DNA of 64,000 nucleotides from Limosilactobacillus viscerum (lineage in GTDB: Bacteria > Bacillota > Bacilli > Lactobacillales > Lactobacillaceae), in NCBI RefSeq assembly GCF_947387525.1, contig NZ_CANDNW010000007.1, positions 1 through 64,000 on the forward strand, read 5' to 3'. The position numbers were made by a program, and so were the translations under genes. Below are positions 8,165 through 17,821 of the stretch, in pieces. Numbering within the stretch: the stretch's first letter is position 1; every line of letters begins with the position of its first letter. The notes beneath the pieces are model-generated. The model was not told the DNA's origin. It worked only from the letters and a program-made list of their open reading frames with translations, and made no database searches.

Positions 8165-10141
8165 CTATTGTTTCAAATGCTTCTTGCTTGCAACCAATTC
8201 ATCTGATTCTTGGTCATCACTAAGGGTAAATTGAACATTATCTTCAATCCATTCCCGCCGTGGTTCAACCTTATTACCCATCAAGGTAGTTACTCGCCGT
8301 TCAGCTAACTCGGCATCCTCAATCCGCACCCGAATCAGTGTCCGGGTTTCTGGATTCATGGTTGTCTCCCAAAGCTGGTCAGCGTTCATTTCCCCAAGGC
8401 CCTTAAACCGTTGGAGCTGAGCCGTCTTCCCCATCTTCTTGGTTAACTTCGTCAGTTCTTCATTGGTCCAAGCATAGGTAATCTTCGTCTTTGCACCCCG
8501 ACCCTGCTGTAAACAGTAGAGCGGTGGCAAGGCAATGTAAATCTTGCCTGCTTCAATCATCGGCCGCATGTACTTATAGAAGAAGGTTAACAGCAAGATT
8601 TGGATGTGGGCACCATCGTCATCGGCATCCGTCATGATGATAATCTTGTCGTAATTAGAGTCTTCGACGTCAAACTCAGAACCGGCACCAGCACCAACCG
8701 TGTAGATGATTGTGTTTAATTCTTCGTTTTTTAAGACATCGTCAAGCTTGGCCTTTTCAGTGTTCAAGACCTTGCCCCGTAATGGCAAAATGGCCTGGTA
8801 CTTACGGTCACGACCTTGCTTGGCTGAGCCACCGGCGGAATCACCTTCGACAAGGAATAGCTCATTCTTTTGGGCATTTTTGGACTGCGCTGGCGTCAGT
8901 TTACCAGAGAGGTTCCGTTCTTTCCGGCTCTTCCGCTTACCGCCACGCGCTTGGTTCCGTGCCTTGCGGGCAGCTTCACGTGCTTCACGCGCTTTTAGCG
9001 CCTTGCGAATCAACATCTGGGCGAAATCGCCGTTTTCCATCAGGGCATAATTTAATTGTTCACTGACAATATTGTCGACAATCTTCCGCGCCTCTGGTGT
9101 TCCCAGCTTATCCTTTGTCTGTCCTTCAAATTGGAGAAGACGTTCCGGGATCCGGACAGAGATAACGGCTGTTAACCCTTCTCGGACATCGCTACCTTCC
9201 AAATTCTTTGCATTGTCCTTCAGCAGGCCAACCCGCTTTGCATATTCATTGAAGGTCTTTGTCCACGCATTCCGAAAACCAGCCTCATGGGTACCACCAT
9301 CAGGCGTCCGGACATTGTTAACAAAGGATAGTAAGGTCTCAGAATAACCGTCATTATACTGGGCTGCAACTTCAACCTCGACCCCTTCATCTTTGCCATC
9401 AAAGTATAGGATCTTGCCCAGGGTATCCTTTCCTTCATTTAGGTAGGAAACAAACTCTTGGATCCCATCATTAAACTGGAAAACGTCCTGCTTCTCTTGA
9501 CCCTGCCGTTTATCAGTCAGGATGATCTTAATTCCCTTTAAGAGGAAGGCTGACTCGCGCAGACGGTTAACAAGGGTGTTGTAGTCATAAGTAGTAGTGG
9601 TAAAGACGCTCGGGTCCGGCTTAAATGAAACAGTTGTTCCGCTGCCCTCCCGCGTCTTGCCAAGCTTCTTAAGGGTGCCCACGGGCTGCCCACCGTTTTT
9701 AAACTTTTCCTGGTAGCGAACGTGGTCACGGACAATTGTTAATGTCAGCTTAGTAGAAAGAGCGTTGACGACGGAAGCACCAACCCCGTGCAAACCACCA
9801 GAAGTCTTATAGCCATCTGCCTGGCCAAACTTACCACCAGCGTGAAGGACCGTCATAATAACTTCGGGGGTTGGTTTGCCAGAAGCGTGCATCCCCACTG
9901 GCATCCCCCGACCATGGTCCTGAACCGTAATCGAATTATCGGCTTCAATCGTAACGCTAATCTCATCACCGTAACCAGATAATGCCTCATCAACAGCGTT
10001 ATCAACAATTTCATAAACCAAGTGGTGAAGACCCCGCGCATCGGTTGACCCAATATACATTCCGGGCCGCTTACGGACGGCTTCAAGTCCTTTCAACACT
10101 TGGATTGATGATTCATCATATTTAACCTTTTTCGTGGTCAC
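8165..10141 (-). CDS. parE: DNA topoisomerase IV subunit B
   Basis: The ATPase subunit of topoisomerase IV, about 658 residues. Seen: GHKL ATPase motifs (EIVDNAVDEAL, VQDHGRGMPVG, TSGGLHGVGASVVNALS), the transducer domain, and the Toprim domain with LVEGDSAGGSAKQGRDR, LPLRGKVLN and TDADDDGAHI. Start uncertain: GGAGG is 8 nt before GTG 10141 but only 2 nt before ATG 10147, so GTG (TTKKVKYDESS) is preferred. A longer frame to 10216 has no support. It is divergent from plsY. Confidence 0.96.
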   Translation of the reverse strand: MTTKKVKYDESSIQVLKGLEAVRKRPGMYIGSTDARGLHHLVYEIVDNAVDEALSGYGDEISVTIEADNSITVQDHGRGMPVGMHASGKPTPEVIMTVLHAGGKFGQADGYKTSGGLHGVGASVVNALSTKLTLTIVRDHVRYQEKFKNGGQPVGTLKKLGKTREGSGTTVSFKPDPSVFTTTTYDYNTLVNRLRESAFLLKGIKIILTDKRQGQEKQDVFQFNDGIQEFVSYLNEGKDTLGKILYFDGKDEGVEVEVAAQYNDGYSETLLSFVNNVRTPDGGTHEAGFRNAWTKTFNEYAKRVGLLKDNAKNLEGSDVREGLTAVISVRIPERLLQFEGQTKDKLGTPEARKIVDNIVSEQLNYALMENGDFAQMLIRKALKAREAREAARKARNQARGGKRKSRKERNLSGKLTPAQSKNAQKNELFLVEGDSAGGSAKQGRDRKYQAILPLRGKVLNTEKAKLDDVLKNEELNTIIYTVGAGAGSEFDVEDSNYDKIIIMTDADDDGAHIQILLLTFFYKYMRPMIEAGKIYIALPPLYCLQQGRGAKTKITYAWTNEELTKLTKKMGKTAQLQRFKGLGEMNADQLWETTMNPETRTLIRVRIEDAELAERRVTTLMGNKVEPRREWIEDNVQFTLSDDQESDELVASKKHLKQ

Positions 10142-10382
10142 CAACATGACCTCCCATATCATTAGTAAACATATGTTCGATAAAATAATTTTACCATGGC
10201 CAGCAAGCACTAGCAACTTTTCTTAGCCGGTCACCGTAAAATAGTTACAGTATTGATAATACTCAAATTCCCGTTTTTTCGCAAACTCGATTCTTAATTT
10301 TGCTGGTAAAGCTACCGTCACTTAAGATTTCATGGTATCCTAATTATTTGATAAGCAAACTATTTTGAGGAGCATTTTAATT

Positions 10383-11009
10383 ATGATAATAAAAATCGTC
10401 GGGATGGTTGTGATTGCCTACTTGCTAGGTTCAATTCCTTCTGGCCTGTGGATTGGACAAATATTCTACCATAAAGATATTCGAAAGCTAGGCAGTGGCA
10501 ATATCGGTACTACCAATACATTCCGGACTTTGGGCCCCAAAGCTGGGGTGGTGGTCCTCTTCATGGATATCTTGAAAGGGACATTAGCTGCTAGTCAGCC
10601 TTATATGCTTGGTGTCAGTCATTCCGTTAACCCACTTATAATCGGGTTATTCGCTTCCCTTGGGCATACGGTTTCTATTTTTGACCACTTCCACGGTGGC
10701 AAGGCTGTTGCTACTAGTGCTGGGATCTTACTAGCGTATAACCCGCCACTGTTTGGCCTCGCCTGTGCAATCTTCATCGGCACAATGTTGTTGACATCTA
10801 TGGCCAGTGCCGCCAGCATTATTGGCATTACTTCAATCTTCATTATTGCCCTGTGCATCCACGATTGGATCCTATCCCTGGTTGCTGGTGTACTGACTGC
10901 CGTGGTTCTCTACCGTCATAAAAGCAATATTAAACGAATCTTTACTGGTAAAGAATCGCTAGTTCATTTTGGCCTTGTTTATTACCTTCAGCAAAAGCGC
11001 CAGAAATAG
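10383..11009 (+). CDS. plsY: Acyl-phosphate glycerol-3-phosphate acyltransferase
   Basis: A membrane enzyme that transfers an acyl group from acyl-phosphate to glycerol-3-phosphate, the first step of phospholipid synthesis. 208 residues, strongly hydrophobic with about five to six membrane segments. Family motifs: LLGSIPSGLWIG, GSGNIGTTNTFRTLG, and a GHTVSIFDHFHGGKAVATSAG loop. ATG 10383 has GAGGAG about 9 nt upstream. It is divergent from parE, an arrangement common in lactobacilli, and ends at a hairpin. Confidence 0.95.
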   Translation: MIIKIVGMVVIAYLLGSIPSGLWIGQIFYHKDIRKLGSGNIGTTNTFRTLGPKAGVVVLFMDILKGTLAASQPYMLGVSHSVNPLIIGLFASLGHTVSIFDHFHGGKAVATSAGILLAYNPPLFGLACAIFIGTMLLTSMASAASIIGITSIFIIALCIHDWILSLVAGVLTAVVLYRHKSNIKRIFTGKESLVHFGLVYYLQQKRQK

Positions 11010-11044
11010 CCAGGTCAAAAGCAAATCAATATGTACTTTCAAAA

Positions 11045-11086
11045 AGGGTCCAGAGCGCGGCAATTATAGCTGCACTCTGGACCTTT
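11045..11086. terminator. Hairpin terminator after plsY
   Basis: Arms GGTCCAGAG and CTCTGGACC enclose a partly paired loop, between the convergent ends of plsY and the aldose-epimerase gene. The U-tract is short on both strands. Confidence 0.6.
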
Positions 11087-11103
11087 AGTAATTTAATCTT
11101 ATT

Positions 11104-11979
11104 TTAGAATGGCCTAATACTAAAGTGGTAATCAGCACTTTGACCAGGTGCCAACCGTGACATTGCTTGCTTATGCAACAGCAAGCCGTCCGCATTGACA
11201 TTATCCGCAATTCCCCACCACGGCTCAACACAGGCGAAGTTTGCCTTGGCTGGGTAGGCAGACCACAGGCCCACATACTTAGTACCCTTCGTTGTCACAG
11301 TGACACCATGCTGACCAGTCTGGTCAGTTAGCGTCGCCGCAAAGTCACTCCCCCCTGTCTTGAAAATGATCGCGTCATTATTAAATAATTCATGGTTCAA
11401 CATGAAAGGCTTATGCATATCAATCAATTTGGGATGGCCAGAATCATTGTATGGTCCGTGAAGAACAACACGTGAATATTCTTCGGCCGGCTCAACACTA
11501 AATTGAATATTCTCAAAAGTGCCCGCACTAGTCAACGGCATGTTAAAACCGGGATGGGCACCGATGGCATAAATTAATGAATGGTCACCGGGGTTGTCAA
11601 CTTGGTATTGGATTGACAAGCGGTCACCATCGAGACGGTAGCGGACTTGAAGGACAAAGTCAAATGGGAACACCTTATGAGTCTCATCATCATCCCGCTG
11701 TTCTAATAATACCTGGTCAGTTTGCTGGTTAATTACTGTAAACTGACGGTCCCGTGCAAAACCGTGTTGGGTTTGGTGATAACTTTGGCCATTAAAACGG
11801 TACTGGTCATCCTTCAACCGTCCAACAAACGGAAAGAGGATCGGTGCTTGCCGTCCCCAGCTCTTAGCGTCACCTTGCCAGAGATACTCAATCTGATTAT
11901 CACGCCGCTTAATGCTGTGGAGCTGTGCGCCAAGTTTATTGATTTCAACCGTTAATTCGTCATTCTGCAAAGTAATCAT
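11104..11979 (-). CDS. Aldose 1-epimerase family protein (LacX-like)
   Basis: 291 residues, galactose-mutarotase-like beta-sandwich. Likely catalytic or sugar-binding residues are seen in QHGFARDR, in YAIGAHPGFN and as the Glu of ACVEPWWG. This small type (LacX/YeaD-like) acts on aldoses or sugar phosphates; the substrate is not known here. ATG 11979 (MITLQNDEL) has GGGAG 7 nt upstream; the longer frame to 12072 is unsupported. No sugar operon adjoins it, so it is probably transcribed alone. Confidence 0.88.
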   Translation of the reverse strand: MITLQNDELTVEINKLGAQLHSIKRRDNQIEYLWQGDAKSWGRQAPILFPFVGRLKDDQYRFNGQSYHQTQHGFARDRQFTVINQQTDQVLLEQRDDDETHKVFPFDFVLQVRYRLDGDRLSIQYQVDNPGDHSLIYAIGAHPGFNMPLTSAGTFENIQFSVEPAEEYSRVVLHGPYNDSGHPKLIDMHKPFMLNHELFNNDAIIFKTGGSDFAATLTDQTGQHGVTVTTKGTKYVGLWSAYPAKANFACVEPWWGIADNVNADGLLLHKQAMSRLAPGQSADYHFSIRPF

Positions 11980-12075
11980 ATTCAGGCTCCCTTTTTGATA
12001 AGCGTTTAACATACAGTATATCCAAAATCCTTCACCTGCACAATACCAGATCAGAATAGCGCTTTCAAGCAATTA

Positions 12076-12123
12076 TAAAGTAAAAGCTAGTAAAACTTTA
12101 CCTAACAGTTTTACTAGCTTTTC
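12076..12123. terminator. Terminator downstream of topA
   Basis: Hairpin arms AGCTAGTAAAACT and AGTTTTACTAGCTT around TTACCTAAC, flanked by A and T runs. It is placed just past the topA stop on the minus strand. Confidence 0.75.
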
Positions 12124-12124
12124 A

Positions 12125-14260
12125 CTATTTTTGTACTGCTTCTTCATAATCACCATTTGGACAGATAACCTGCTTGCCGCCCTTGACCTTTTTCTCAACC
12201 AAAAAGTGGCCATCCTTTGGACAGTTACGGCCAATTGGCTTATCCCATGAAACAAAATCGCAGTCAGGGTAACGGGAGCAGCCATAGAATACCCGGTTCT
12301 TCTTCGACTTCCGTTCGACCACTGTTCCTTTTCCGCAGACAGGACAGGTAATCCCAGTATCCTTAACAATTGCCTTCGTGTTCCGGCAGTTAGGGAAACG
12401 GGAGCAGGCGTAAAACTTACCATACCGCCCCATCTTTACCACCATCGGTGCACCACAGATGTCACAGTCAATCCCGGCAAGCTCATCCTTCATCTGGATC
12501 TTGGCTACTTGCTCTTCAGCGGATTTAACCTCTTTTGAGAATGGTTGGTAGAAGCTGTCGACTACCTTGACCCAGTCTTGCTTACCAGCTTCAACCTGGT
12601 CCAGCTCTCCTTCAACATCCGCAGTAAACTTGGCATTCACGATGTCAGGGAACTGCTTTTCGATGATCCGGTTAACAATCTCTCCGAGTTCGGTTGGCTC
12701 AAAGTGACGGGAAACAAGCCGAACATAGTACCGCCGCTGAATCGTATCAAGTGTTGGAGCGTAGGTTGAAGGACGGCCAACACCATTGCTTTCAAGGGTC
12801 TTGATAAGTGCCGCTTCAGTGTAACGAGCCGGTGGTTGGGTAAAGTGCTGGGCTGGATTATCACTAATCATCCGTGCCTGGTCACCCTCGTTTAATTCTG
12901 GCAAGATATTATCCTTGTCATCGCCACGCTTGTAAATCTTTGTGAACCCTGGGAACTTGACTTTTGAACCATTAGCCCGGAAATCAACCCCGTTTTGTTG
13001 GAGGTTGACGTTCATTGTATCAATGACTTCCGGCGTCATCTGGCTAGCCACAAAGCGGGACCAGATTAAGCTATAGAGTTTATACTGGTCATTAGTCAAA
13101 AATGGCTTCATTTGCGCCGGTGTCCGGTGAACGGAGGTTGGACGGATGGCTTCGTGCGCATCCTGTGCTCCTTCTGGCAGCTTCCCCTTGATTGGTTTAA
13201 CGGCTGCGTATTCACCACCGTACTGCTCATGAATGAACTGGGATGCTTCGTGCTTAGCAACTGAAGCAATCCGCGTCGAATCGGTCCGCATATAAGTAAT
13301 CAACCCGACTGCAGCTCCCTGCTTAATGTCAATTCCTTCGTACAGCATCTGAGCTGCCATCATTGTCTTCCGGGTCCGGAAATTAAGGCGACGGTTAGCG
13401 TCCTGTTGCATGGTTGACGTCGTGTATGGCGGCTGTGGCTGCCGGCGCCGTTCCTTTCTCGTTACCTTGGTAATCGTAAAGTCTTGTTTTTTATCTAACT
13501 TACCAAGGATCTTTTGCACTTCATCATTATTAGCTAGCTTAACCTTCTTGCCATTTTGACCATAGAAAGTAGCCGTAAATTTATCCTTACCGTGCTTAAA
13601 GTCAGCATCAATCGTCCAGTATTCTTCCGGCTTAAAGTTCCGAATTTCATTTTCCCGTTGGATAATCAGGTTCAGGGCAACTGACTGGACACGTCCAGCA
13701 CTAAGCCCCTTCTTAACCTTCTTCCACAGAATTGGGCTAATTGAATAACCAACAAGACGGTCAAGGACCCGCCGTGCTTGCTGAGCGTCAACCAAGTCCA
13801 TGTTAATGGTCCGTGGTTCCTTAAAGGCGTTCTTAACCGCATCCTTAGTGATTTCATTAAAGGTAACCCGGTTCTTTTGGTCATCATCAAGCTTGAGGAT
13901 GTTTGATACGTGCCAGGCAATAGCTTCCCCTTCACGGTCGGGGTCAGATGCCAAGTAAACGGCCTTGGCGTTCTTAGCGTCCTTCCGTAATTCCTTAATC
14001 ACGTCACCCTTGCCACGGATTGAAATATAGTCTGGCTGATAATTATTATCAACGTCGACACCCATCCGGCTCTTTGGTAAATCGCGAACGTGACCAAGAC
14101 TAGCAACAACCTTATATGAGCGACCGAGAAAACGGCCAATGGTCTTTGCCTTTGATGGTGATTCCACGATCACCAGGTTCTTTTTTACTTTAGCACGACG
14201 ACGCGTTGTCTTTTTCTTTGGCGCCGTCTTTGTTGTCTTCTTAACTGTTTTGGTTGCCAT
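12125..14260 (-). CDS. topA: DNA topoisomerase I
   Basis: 711 residues, type IA topoisomerase that relaxes negative supercoils. A Lys-rich tail (1-27) leads into the Toprim domain ([28 protein letters not shown]). The active tyrosine is Tyr324 in [11 protein letters not shown]. The C-terminus carries three zinc-ribbon-type repeats: CDICG...CSRFPNC, CPVCG...CSRYPDC, and a third, CPKDG...CPNGD, that has lost half of its cysteines. ATG follows GAGGAG. A 24-bp tandem duplication lies just upstream, and dprA precedes it in the same direction. Confidence 0.97.
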   Translation of the reverse strand: MATKTVKKTTKTAPKKKTTRRRAKVKKNLVIVESPSKAKTIGRFLGRSYKVVASLGHVRDLPKSRMGVDVDNNYQPDYISIRGKGDVIKELRKDAKNAKAVYLASDPDREGEAIAWHVSNILKLDDDQKNRVTFNEITKDAVKNAFKEPRTINMDLVDAQQARRVLDRLVGYSISPILWKKVKKGLSAGRVQSVALNLIIQRENEIRNFKPEEYWTIDADFKHGKDKFTATFYGQNGKKVKLANNDEVQKILGKLDKKQDFTITKVTRKERRRQPQPPYTTSTMQQDANRRLNFRTRKTMMAAQMLYEGIDIKQGAAVGLITYMRTDSTRIASVAKHEASQFIHEQYGGEYAAVKPIKGKLPEGAQDAHEAIRPTSVHRTPAQMKPFLTNDQYKLYSLIWSRFVASQMTPEVIDTMNVNLQQNGVDFRANGSKVKFPGFTKIYKRGDDKDNILPELNEGDQARMISDNPAQHFTQPPARYTEAALIKTLESNGVGRPSTYAPTLDTIQRRYYVRLVSRHFEPTELGEIVNRIIEKQFPDIVNAKFTADVEGELDQVEAGKQDWVKVVDSFYQPFSKEVKSAEEQVAKIQMKDELAGIDCDICGAPMVVKMGRYGKFYACSRFPNCRNTKAIVKDTGITCPVCGKGTVVERKSKKNRVFYGCSRYPDCDFVSWDKPIGRNCPKDGHFLVEKKVKGGKQVICPNGDYEEAVQK

Positions 14261-14296
14261 GAAATAGGCTCCTCACATTTAAATTTTTTCTTCATT

Positions 14297-14344
14297 AATA
14301 CTTCTATATTATTATTCCATAATACTTCTATATTATTATTCCAT
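14297..14344. repeat. Perfect 24-bp tandem duplication upstream of topA
   Basis: Two exact copies, 14297-14320 and 14321-14344, of an A/T-rich unit beginning AATACTTCTATATT and ending ATTCCAT. It lies 36-84 nt upstream of the topA start, in the probable promoter/leader of topA. Confidence 0.9.
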
Positions 14345-14410
14345 GTGACGGTGATCTGTCAAATAGAAAAACTGATTTTAAAGATTTTTGTGAGGAAAGT
14401 TCTACTTAAA

Positions 14411-15271
14411 CTAGGAGAGAAATTCGTCAAGCAAGTCTTGTGCCCGTAAGATCGGTTTAGCTCCTGCCGCAATTAATTCATTACACCCTAACGAGCGAAA
14501 TGTATCAATCCGCCCGGGAACTGCACAAACGGTCCGGTTTTCTTCCAGCGCAAGATTAGCAGTTATTAAGCTCCCGCTCCGCTTCTTAGCCTCTATCACC
14601 ACCACCACGGAAGATAGCCCTGCAATAATGCGGTTTCTTTCTGGAAAATGGTATGCCAACGGCGGTTCACCACGTCCATACTCCGATAAGATCAGCCCTT
14701 GCTTTGCTACTGCCTCGTATAATGGGCGGTTTTCTAACGGGTATACCCGGTCAAGGCCACAGCCAATAACGCCGATTGTTGCTCCATTATTGGCAAGTGC
14801 CAGGCGGTGACTCATCCCATCCACCCCCTTCGCTAGCCCACTGACAACCGCAATCTGGTGTTTAGCTACCTGGGGAATTAGTCCCCGCAACACTGTTTCT
14901 CCATAAGCTGACATGTCCCGTGCACCGACCACGCCGAGCTGCGGACAGCGAAGCAAATCAAGGTTTCCCTGATAATAGAGGACCAATGGTGGGCAAAAGG
15001 TCTCACGTAATTGTGGCGGATATTCTTCATCAACAATCGTAATCTGGGGGTACTGCTGGTTCAGCTCAACCGTCTGTGCTAGCTCTTCGCTCGCCCAGTT
15101 ATTAAGCAGTGCTTCCTTCGCATTGGGCCCCAATTGTGCTTGCTCAGCCAAGAATTCAACCCGGCTAAAGCAACGGTGTTTTTGTGCCACTTGCCAAAGT
15201 CGCATCTTACTGACCCGACCAAGGCCCCGGCACAAGCTAAGTTGTTGTAAAAATTCTCTGACGGTTAACAT
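14411..15271 (-). CDS. dprA: DNA processing protein DprA
   Basis: 286 residues. DprA binds incoming single-stranded DNA and loads RecA during natural transformation. Seen: an N-terminal SAM-like part, then the Rossmann fold with GVVGARDMSAYG, VVSGLAKGVDGMSHRLAL, GVIGCGLDRVYP and PERNRIIAGLS. The C-terminal winged helix of some homologues is absent, which is normal for many lactobacilli. The start codon is preceded by GGAGG inside a terminator-like hairpin (see that entry), so expression may be restrained. It follows rnhB. Confidence 0.95.
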   Translation of the reverse strand: MLTVREFLQQLSLCRGLGRVSKMRLWQVAQKHRCFSRVEFLAEQAQLGPNAKEALLNNWASEELAQTVELNQQYPQITIVDEEYPPQLRETFCPPLVLYYQGNLDLLRCPQLGVVGARDMSAYGETVLRGLIPQVAKHQIAVVSGLAKGVDGMSHRLALANNGATIGVIGCGLDRVYPLENRPLYEAVAKQGLILSEYGRGEPPLAYHFPERNRIIAGLSSVVVVIEAKKRSGSLITANLALEENRTVCAVPGRIDTFRSLGCNELIAAGAKPILRAQDLLDEFLS

Positions 15272-15307
15272 AAAAAAGCCTCCTGTATATAAATACGGAG
15301 GCCTTTA
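15272..15307 (-). terminator. Terminator-like hairpin containing the dprA ribosome-binding site
   Basis: On the minus strand AAAGGCCTCC pairs with GGAGGCTTTTT around a 13-nt A/T loop, then a six-U run abuts the dprA ATG directly. It can serve as the rnhB terminator. The GGAGG of dprA forms the 3' arm, so folding would also hide the ribosome-binding site. Confidence 0.75.
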
Positions 15308-15316
15308 TCATCTGCA

Positions 15317-16084
15317 TTATAAATACTTGGGAACCGGGTTAAAAGACCGCCGGTGAATTGGCGTCACACCGTATTTCGCAAGGCCAGCCAAGTGTTCCTT
15401 GGTACCGTAACCCATGTTTTCCGCAAAGCCATAGCCCGGGTAAACTCGGTCATAGTCCTTCATTAAGTGGTCACGGTACTCCTTAGCAACAATACTGGCC
15501 GCAGCAACACTAATGCTCTTCTGGTCCCCCTTAATCAACGTCGTCTGGTGATAATCAAACGGTAGCGGTACCGCATCAACAATTAAATGGTCCGGTCGGT
15601 GGTAGAGGCTATTGACTGCCCGCATCATAGCATCCTGGGTGGCCGCATAGATATTCATCTTATCGATTACTTCACGGTCATTAACCGCAATGCTGACTTC
15701 AACCGCTTCATCGACAATCCGCAGGTACAAATTCTCCCGCTCGTGACGGGTCAACTGCTTTGAATCAGTTACCCCAACTAAGTCAAAACTAGGGTCTAAA
15801 ATAACCGCACAGGTCACCACCGGGCCAGCTAATGGTCCACGGCCAACTTCGTCCATTCCGGCAACATACTTACACCCTTGTGCCCACAGCTGGTTTTCAT
15901 ATTTAAACCGCGCCTGAAAAGCTTGGCGGGCAGCTTTCCGCCGCTCAACCTGCCGCTGGTGTTGCCGCAGTGCCGCCTGAACACCTTTGCGCGAATCTGC
16001 CTGTAATTCCTGCAAACGGGGATCAGTAAGGTTATCAATTGTCGCCAACAATTCCTTTACCTTGCTAACCGTCATCTTACTCAT
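15317..16084 (-). CDS. rnhB: Ribonuclease HII
   Basis: 255 residues; cuts the RNA strand of RNA-DNA hybrids and removes misincorporated ribonucleotides. Active-site segment AGMDEVGRGPLAGPV, then TDSKQLT, DQKSISVAAASIVAKE, and the C-terminal GYGFAENMGYGTKEHL. An N-terminal extension of about 70 residues before the catalytic core is usual in Firmicutes. ATG 16084 is preferred (GAGG 9 nt upstream); it overlaps the end of rbgA by 8 nt, implying translational coupling. Confidence 0.96.
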   Translation of the reverse strand: MSKMTVSKVKELLATIDNLTDPRLQELQADSRKGVQAALRQHQRQVERRKAARQAFQARFKYENQLWAQGCKYVAGMDEVGRGPLAGPVVTCAVILDPSFDLVGVTDSKQLTRHERENLYLRIVDEAVEVSIAVNDREVIDKMNIYAATQDAMMRAVNSLYHRPDHLIVDAVPLPFDYHQTTLIKGDQKSISVAAASIVAKEYRDHLMKDYDRVYPGYGFAENMGYGTKEHLAGLAKYGVTPIHRRSFNPVPKYL

Positions 16085-16949
16085 TAATGCCATCCTCATT
16101 TAAATCGGCCGGAACTTCCATCGTGATGGGTCCTAGTTTCCCCTTGCGCAGGTCAAATATCAACCGTTCACTTGCCCGGTCGTAGTCATCACGAAAGCCC
16201 ATTTTCTGCGTAATCGTCAGTAGAAGGTCTGGATTCCCCACCGCCGCATCAAGATCAGTATCAGATAAACGGTACCGTTTCTTCAGTAGTTCTGGTTGGT
16301 ACTGACGCAAGTAATCCAGGGCAAATAATGCAACATCATCCTTAGGGTAAAGGCTGTCCTTAATTGCACCAGAGAGCGCCAGCATTACCCCTTGCTTTTG
16401 GCTTACAAACTTATGCCATAAAACACCTGGGGTATCAAGCAGTTCCAATTCAGCAGACGAACGTAACCACTGCTGACCGGTTGTCACTCCCGGACGGTTT
16501 CCAGTCTGTGCAACATTTTTCTTAACCAAGTGGTTCAGGAGCGTTGACTTACCGACATTTGGTACGCCAACACACATTGCCCGGATTGGTCGCTTCTTCA
16601 TCCCCTTTGCTGCTTCTTCCGCCATCTTATCACGCAAAATTTCTTTGCTCTTGGCCGTCACCACTTTTGCAACATTGTGTTGGCGGGAATCAAGGGCCAG
16701 CGCTGGCTGACCCTTTTCAGCGAAGAATTTAAGCCACTGTTGGAGCCGCTCTTGGTCTGCCAAGTCTGTCTTTGTCATGATCAGTAAACGGGGCTTTTCT
16801 CCCGCAGCTAGTGCCACCTCGGGGTTTTGTGAAGAGTAAGGAACCCGGGCATCCACCAGTTCAAATACGATATCAACCAGCGGCATTTGTTCACGAATTT
16901 GCCGAAGTGCCTTTGCCATGTGGCCAGGAAACCATTGAATTGTCGCCAT
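16077..16949 (-). CDS. ylqF: Ribosome biogenesis GTPase RbgA (YlqF)
   Basis: 290 residues; circularly permuted GTPase needed for late 50S assembly. The G4 motif TKTD (in LLIMTKTDLAD) precedes G1 GVPNVGKST and G3 DTPGV, the hallmark of the YlqF class. The N-terminus MATIQWFPGHMAKALRQI is characteristic. C-terminal region about 200-285 is the ANTAR-like helical part. It runs into rnhB with an 8-nt overlap, a conserved Firmicute pair. Confidence 0.97.
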   Translation of the reverse strand: MATIQWFPGHMAKALRQIREQMPLVDIVFELVDARVPYSSQNPEVALAAGEKPRLLIMTKTDLADQERLQQWLKFFAEKGQPALALDSRQHNVAKVVTAKSKEILRDKMAEEAAKGMKKRPIRAMCVGVPNVGKSTLLNHLVKKNVAQTGNRPGVTTGQQWLRSSAELELLDTPGVLWHKFVSQKQGVMLALSGAIKDSLYPKDDVALFALDYLRQYQPELLKKRYRLSDTDLDAAVGNPDLLLTITQKMGFRDDYDRASERLIFDLRKGKLGPITMEVPADLNEDGINE

Positions 16950-16962
16950 CTTTATTCCTCCC

Positions 16963-17187
16963 CTAATTCATTGCATCCAGGTATTTTTGCCAAGCAGTAT
17001 CAAAAATGGTCATTGATGGCAAGTAGTCCGCATTTTCTTCTAAATACTTCGAGATTTCATCAAAGTCCTCCGACTGCTTAGGAAAGGTGGAATCGAGAAA
17101 GGCGTTATTAGCAAATTGTTCGACTTCATCCGCACTATTTGGATTCCGCTGCGTCATTAAGTAGCGGTAAAAACTATCACGATTCAT
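16963..17187 (-). CDS. YozE family (UPF0346) small protein
   Basis: 74 residues: [16 protein letters not shown], ending [16 protein letters not shown], the standard YozE_SAM_like family pattern; the fold is a small helical SAM-like domain. No biochemical role is established. It sits 13 nt upstream of ylqF and 13 nt downstream of ypmS in a long same-strand run. Confidence 0.85.
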   Translation of the reverse strand: MNRDSFYRYLMTQRNPNSADEVEQFANNAFLDSTFPKQSEDFDEISKYLEENADYLPSMTIFDTAWQKYLDAMN

Positions 17188-17200
17188 TATTAACTCCTCC

Positions 17201-17818
17201 TTACTTATTATCCGTTGGAACAGTGATCAAAAACTTGAATCGTCCAGCCGGCATATTAATTTCCTGTGCCGAGTACTTCAGTGCCCGCTTCTGACTGTAT
17301 TGGTTTAAATCCAACAAAACGGTCTTCTTTTTAGCGTTGATCTTTACCCAATCAGGAATATTGTAATTCTTAGCAATGTAGCCCATTACAAATTTAACAG
17401 GAATATTGAGGCGGCCAACTGATAACCCCTTCGCCTTCAAGAGAACATTCCCATTTGTTTGGCGCTCCGGAATGAAATTGATAGCAAAGCGAATTTTAGC
17501 GCCGAGGAACTTGGTATCCCCCGTCAAGGTCGCATATTGTTTTCCAACCAGGAAATTGTACTTGACTTGCTGGCCCTTCAAGAACCGGTTTAGGTAGTTG
17601 GCAGCTAATGCATTCACCTGTTTGCGGTTAAGCTCAACTGTTACTGAAGCATCGCTCGGTTTAACCTTTCGTGCAACTGCTGGTGTCGCAGTTGGCGCTG
17701 TAACCTTATTAATAACCGTCCCCGTTGCAATTACAATGACTGCAAGAAGGACAATAAAGGCCCACTTCCACCAGTTAACTCGTTTATTTGAATTATCTTT
17801 TCTCGTTTGCTCGCTCAT
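17201..17818 (-). CDS. YpmS family (DUF2140) membrane-anchored protein
   Basis: 205 residues. A positively charged N-terminus and one membrane helix (about 15-38, [20 protein letters not shown]) anchor an extracytoplasmic domain with [15 protein letters not shown] and [21 protein letters not shown], typical of DUF2140. It lies 3 nt downstream of a YpmR-like SGNH protein, and this ypmR-ypmS pairing is conserved in Firmicutes. Function unknown, probably cell-envelope. Confidence 0.82.
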   Translation of the reverse strand: MSEQTRKDNSNKRVNWWKWAFIVLLAVIVIATGTVINKVTAPTATPAVARKVKPSDASVTVELNRKQVNALAANYLNRFLKGQQVKYNFLVGKQYATLTGDTKFLGAKIRFAINFIPERQTNGNVLLKAKGLSVGRLNIPVKFVMGYIAKNYNIPDWVKINAKKKTVLLDLNQYSQKRALKYSAQEINMPAGRFKFLITVPTDNK

Positions 17819-17821
17819 AAT

